Of a stretch of 35,497 bases of DNA, positions 33,620-35,497 are shown piece by piece. Made by a program: the position numbers and the translations under genes. Each line of letters begins with the position of its first letter. Positions within the stretch are counted from its first letter, which is position 1. The notes below the pieces were generated by a model that saw only the letters and a list, made by a program, of their open reading frames with translations, made no database searches and was not told the DNA's origin. This DNA is from Bacteroidales bacterium (lineage in GTDB: Bacteria; Bacteroidota; Bacteroidia; Bacteroidales; UBA1556): NCBI GenBank assembly GCA_015493685.1, contig WGCS01000187.1, positions 1-35,497 on the forward strand, written 5' to 3'.

Positions 33620-35184
33620 CGACTAATGCTTTTTGATGTATTAACAACTTCGATTTCTTCAATGGCATTATCATTATAATCTCTCTTAAGCAATGCTTTA
33701 ATATCTTCAATAAATCCCCTATCATTCGACAGGCGAGGAATCTTATATTGCCCTCCCAATTTACCATTTTGTCTTAGCCAATTATAAAAAGTATTTTCGG
33801 GCACACTAATAACTAAAGGCGTCTCTAAAACCATATTAAGGAATCGTTTAGCTTCATAATCCGAATTTTTTATCTTTAATGCATTATCCAGCAGTTCTCC
33901 AAAGAACATAAGATCTTCAGGTTCCTTCTCAAATTCAATAAGCCATTCATGAGTAATTTTGGAATCATTTATCAGCAAAGGGCCGGCGGTATATTCCTTC
34001 ACAATAGCATTGGTCTTTTGACAAGCGTAATTAACAGCAAATTCAGCATTCTCCACTATAATTTCCTCACCGGCGATATTAATAAAACTCTTGGTACGGC
34101 CACTAATTCTTATGCGAAAGGGATTGAGAGAAGTAAATACCACAGTATCACCTATTAAATAACGCCAAAGTCCGGCATTAGTGGTTATTATCAAGGCATA
34201 ATTGGTATCGATTTTCACATCCTGAAGGCTCAATGTAATGGGATTCTCTTTTCCCAATTCTTCAATGGGCATAAATTCATAAAAAATCCCATAATCTAAC
34301 ATCAACAATAAATCATTGCGATTGGCAGAATCTTGAATAGCAAAAAAACCTTCCGATGCATTATATACTTCCTGATAATTAATTTTCTTTCCCATTATAG
34401 CTTCAAAACGACGCTGATAAGGCTCGAAATTGACCCCACCATGTATCACTAATTCAAAATTAGGCCACAACGCATGAATAGAAGATTTTCCTGTTTTTTC
34501 CAACACCCTGTTCAAGACTAATAACATCCATGATGGGACTCCCATTACTGCTCTAATATCTTCTTCAATAACACTATCAACAATTAAGTCAACTTTATTG
34601 GTCCAGTCCTCCATTACGCCAATGGACAAATCGGGTGATTTGGTGAAATGAGCCCATAAAGGAAGGTTTGATACTAGTATGGCAGACAAATCACCCACAT
34701 AATAATCCGAAGAATCACTTATGCGCGCACTACCGGCAATTCCCAATGTTTTTCCACTAAGAAATTCTGCTTCAGGATTTCGATGAAGATATAAAGCAAG
34801 CATATCTTTACCCCCTTTATAATGACACTCCTTTAAACTGTCGAGGGTTACGGGAATATACTTGCTCTTTGCATTAGTAGTACCCGATGATTTTGCAAAC
34901 CAGCGGGTTTCGGTTGGCCACAACAAATTGTGTTCTCCTTTTTTTAACCGCTGAATATAAGGTTCTATCTGCTCATAAGTAGAAATAGGCACATAGCGTT
35001 TATAATCTTCTAAGCTATTTATTTTATCATAATGATATTTCTTTCCCCATTCAGTATCAATAGCTTGCTGAACTAAAGAATCTAATAATTCATTTTGAAC
35101 ATCAATGGGATAATGCATAAAAAGCTCCATTTGATGATATCGCTTTTTTAAAAACCATGCGGCAATAGAACTTATAAACGCCAT
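33616..35184 (-). CDS. GH3-like acyl-acid amido synthetase family protein
   Basis: The 522-residue protein belongs to the bacterial branch of the GH3 family (ANL adenylating fold). Plant members conjugate amino acids to jasmonate, auxin or benzoates. It shows the ATP-binding SSGTTNAKSKYIP (99-111), a central VYNASEGFFAIQD (motif two), and a later YRYLIGD-like segment (LWRYLIGDTVVF) with GRTKSFINIAGE. Length is normal. The bacterial substrate is unknown. It is the first gene of a pair with the propeller protein (four-base overlap). A TATTTTTG -7 box lies 36 bases upstream. Cytosolic location is expected, since no signal peptide is convincing. Confidence 0.9.
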   Translation of the reverse strand: MAFISSIAAWFLKKRYHQMELFMHYPIDVQNELLDSLVQQAIDTEWGKKYHYDKINSLEDYKRYVPISTYEQIEPYIQRLKKGEHNLLWPTETRWFAKSSGTTNAKSKYIPVTLDSLKECHYKGGKDMLALYLHRNPEAEFLSGKTLGIAGSARISDSSDYYVGDLSAILVSNLPLWAHFTKSPDLSIGVMEDWTNKVDLIVDSVIEEDIRAVMGVPSWMLLVLNRVLEKTGKSSIHALWPNFELVIHGGVNFEPYQRRFEAIMGKKINYQEVYNASEGFFAIQDSANRNDLLLMLDYGIFYEFMPIEELGKENPITLSLQDVKIDTNYALIITTNAGLWRYLIGDTVVFTSLNPFRIRISGRTKSFINIAGEEIIVENAEFAVNYACQKTNAIVKEYTAGPLLINDSKITHEWLIEFEKEPEDLMFFGELLDNALKIKNSDYEAKRFLNMVLETPLVISVPENTFYNWLRQNGKLGGQYKIPRLSNDRGFIEDIKALLKRDYNDNAIEEIEVVNTSKSISR

Positions 35185-35219
35185 TGAAGTTATTATTTGT
35201 TGTTAATTGGGCTAAATTA

Positions 35220-35227
35220 CAAAAATA
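35220..35227 (-). promoter_or_regulatory. -7 promoter element of the GH3-like gene
   Basis: The minus strand reads TATTTTTG, an exact TAnnTTTG match, 35 bases before the ATG at 35184. A -33 TTG at normal spacing is not clear. Confidence 0.52.
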
Positions 35228-35348
35228 TAAAATGAACATAACAATTTTTAATCACAAATTGCCCCACAAGGCCATGATTAAAATAGTGTTATGAAACTCA
35301 TATTCCCAAATAAATATTTCTTAAAAACAGATATAACTCCTACACAAA

Positions 35349-35497
35349 TTACTTCTCCTGCTCCCTTTTAAGGATATCCTCTATTTCTCCAATACAAGAG
35401 CCACATCCTGTACCGGCACCTGTAATATCCATTATATCTTGCAAATTAACTTCCTCATTATTTTTTATCGTATAAACTATCTCATGTTCAGTAACAT
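35349..35497 (-). CDS. BFD-like [2Fe-2S] protein, C-terminal part
   Basis: Only the last 48 codons are inside the window; the 5' end is beyond position 35497. The readable part starts VTEHEIVYTIKNN and contains DITGAGTGCGSCIGEIEDIL before ending KREQEK. The TGAGTGCGSC segment and the spacing after VTE are those of the Fer2_BFD ([2Fe-2S]-binding BFD-like) domain, with the last two cluster cysteines visible. The first CxC pair would lie just upstream. Possible identities are a bacterioferritin-associated ferredoxin-like protein or the BFD-like domain of a larger redox enzyme; the missing end would decide. It is separated from the GH3-like gene by 164 bases. Confidence 0.75.
   Translation of the reverse strand, partial: VTEHEIVYTIKNNEEVNLQDIMDITGAGTGCGSCIGEIEDILKREQEK

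Noticed and set aside
22459-35497. A defence island, prophage or integrated element in the minus-strand half
   Set aside because: All genes there are envelope, regulatory or metabolic families; no integrase, transposase, restriction, toxin or phage gene is visible.

Overview
The window is AT-rich chromosomal DNA that reads as a member of the Bacteroidota. Genes with little Shine-Dalgarno signal are preceded by TAnnTTTG-type -7 elements, and several families typical of the phylum are present: a bacterial GH3-like protein, an NtrC-like regulator without a DNA-binding domain, YaaA, a KdsD with CBS domains, and multi-domain secreted FKBP isomerases. I see no rRNA, tRNA, CRISPR array, prophage or intact insertion sequence. 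I cannot name the genus.

Layout. Positions 1-1470 hold an SDR oxidoreductase and a small acidic protein of unknown function. 1471-2020 is a repeat-rich gap between convergent genes. 2021-6516 is on the minus strand: ffh and two neighbouring secreted proline isomerases, each with three FKBP domains. 6714-10721 is on the plus strand: a GT2 glycosyltransferase, a methyltransferase and rlmN, tightly packed, then a beta-helix lipoprotein. yaaA (minus) converges on this block across a second structured repeat. 12175-21852 is on the plus strand: a YkvA-hydrolase fusion, a CpsB-type PHP phosphatase, kdsD, an M48 metalloprotease, a TauE/SafE permease, a lytic transglycosylase and uvrA. 21853-22458 is a third repeat-rich convergent gap with a near-perfect 50-bp palindrome. 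22459-25208 (minus) holds murL and murD overlapping by four bases. A YqgE/AlgH protein and a lipoprotein follow on the plus strand. 26969-35497 (minus) holds a tripartite export module (adaptor, FtsX-type permease, TolC) without its ATPase, the regulator, a beta-propeller-like protein, the GH3-like gene and a cut-off BFD-like [2Fe-2S] gene.

How it fits together. Much of the window concerns the envelope: Kdo precursor synthesis (kdsD), secreted folding factors (FKBPs), peptidoglycan cleavage (lytic transglycosylase), periplasmic proteolysis (M48), export (TolC module) and peptidoglycan precursor synthesis (murL-murD). The most striking item is the murL-murD pair. It matches the alternative route known from Xanthomonas, in which MurD2 adds L-Glu and MurL then epimerises it to D-Glu while attached to the UDP-MurNAc dipeptide. 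The MurD here also has Ile where the usual Lys follows Asn-Asp-Ser. The next most unusual item is a YkvA (DUF1232) protein fused to an alpha/beta-hydrolase-like domain whose nucleophile serine appears to be replaced by asparagine. All three long convergent gaps carry GC-richer dyad repeats, two of them sharing an identical 43-bp block.
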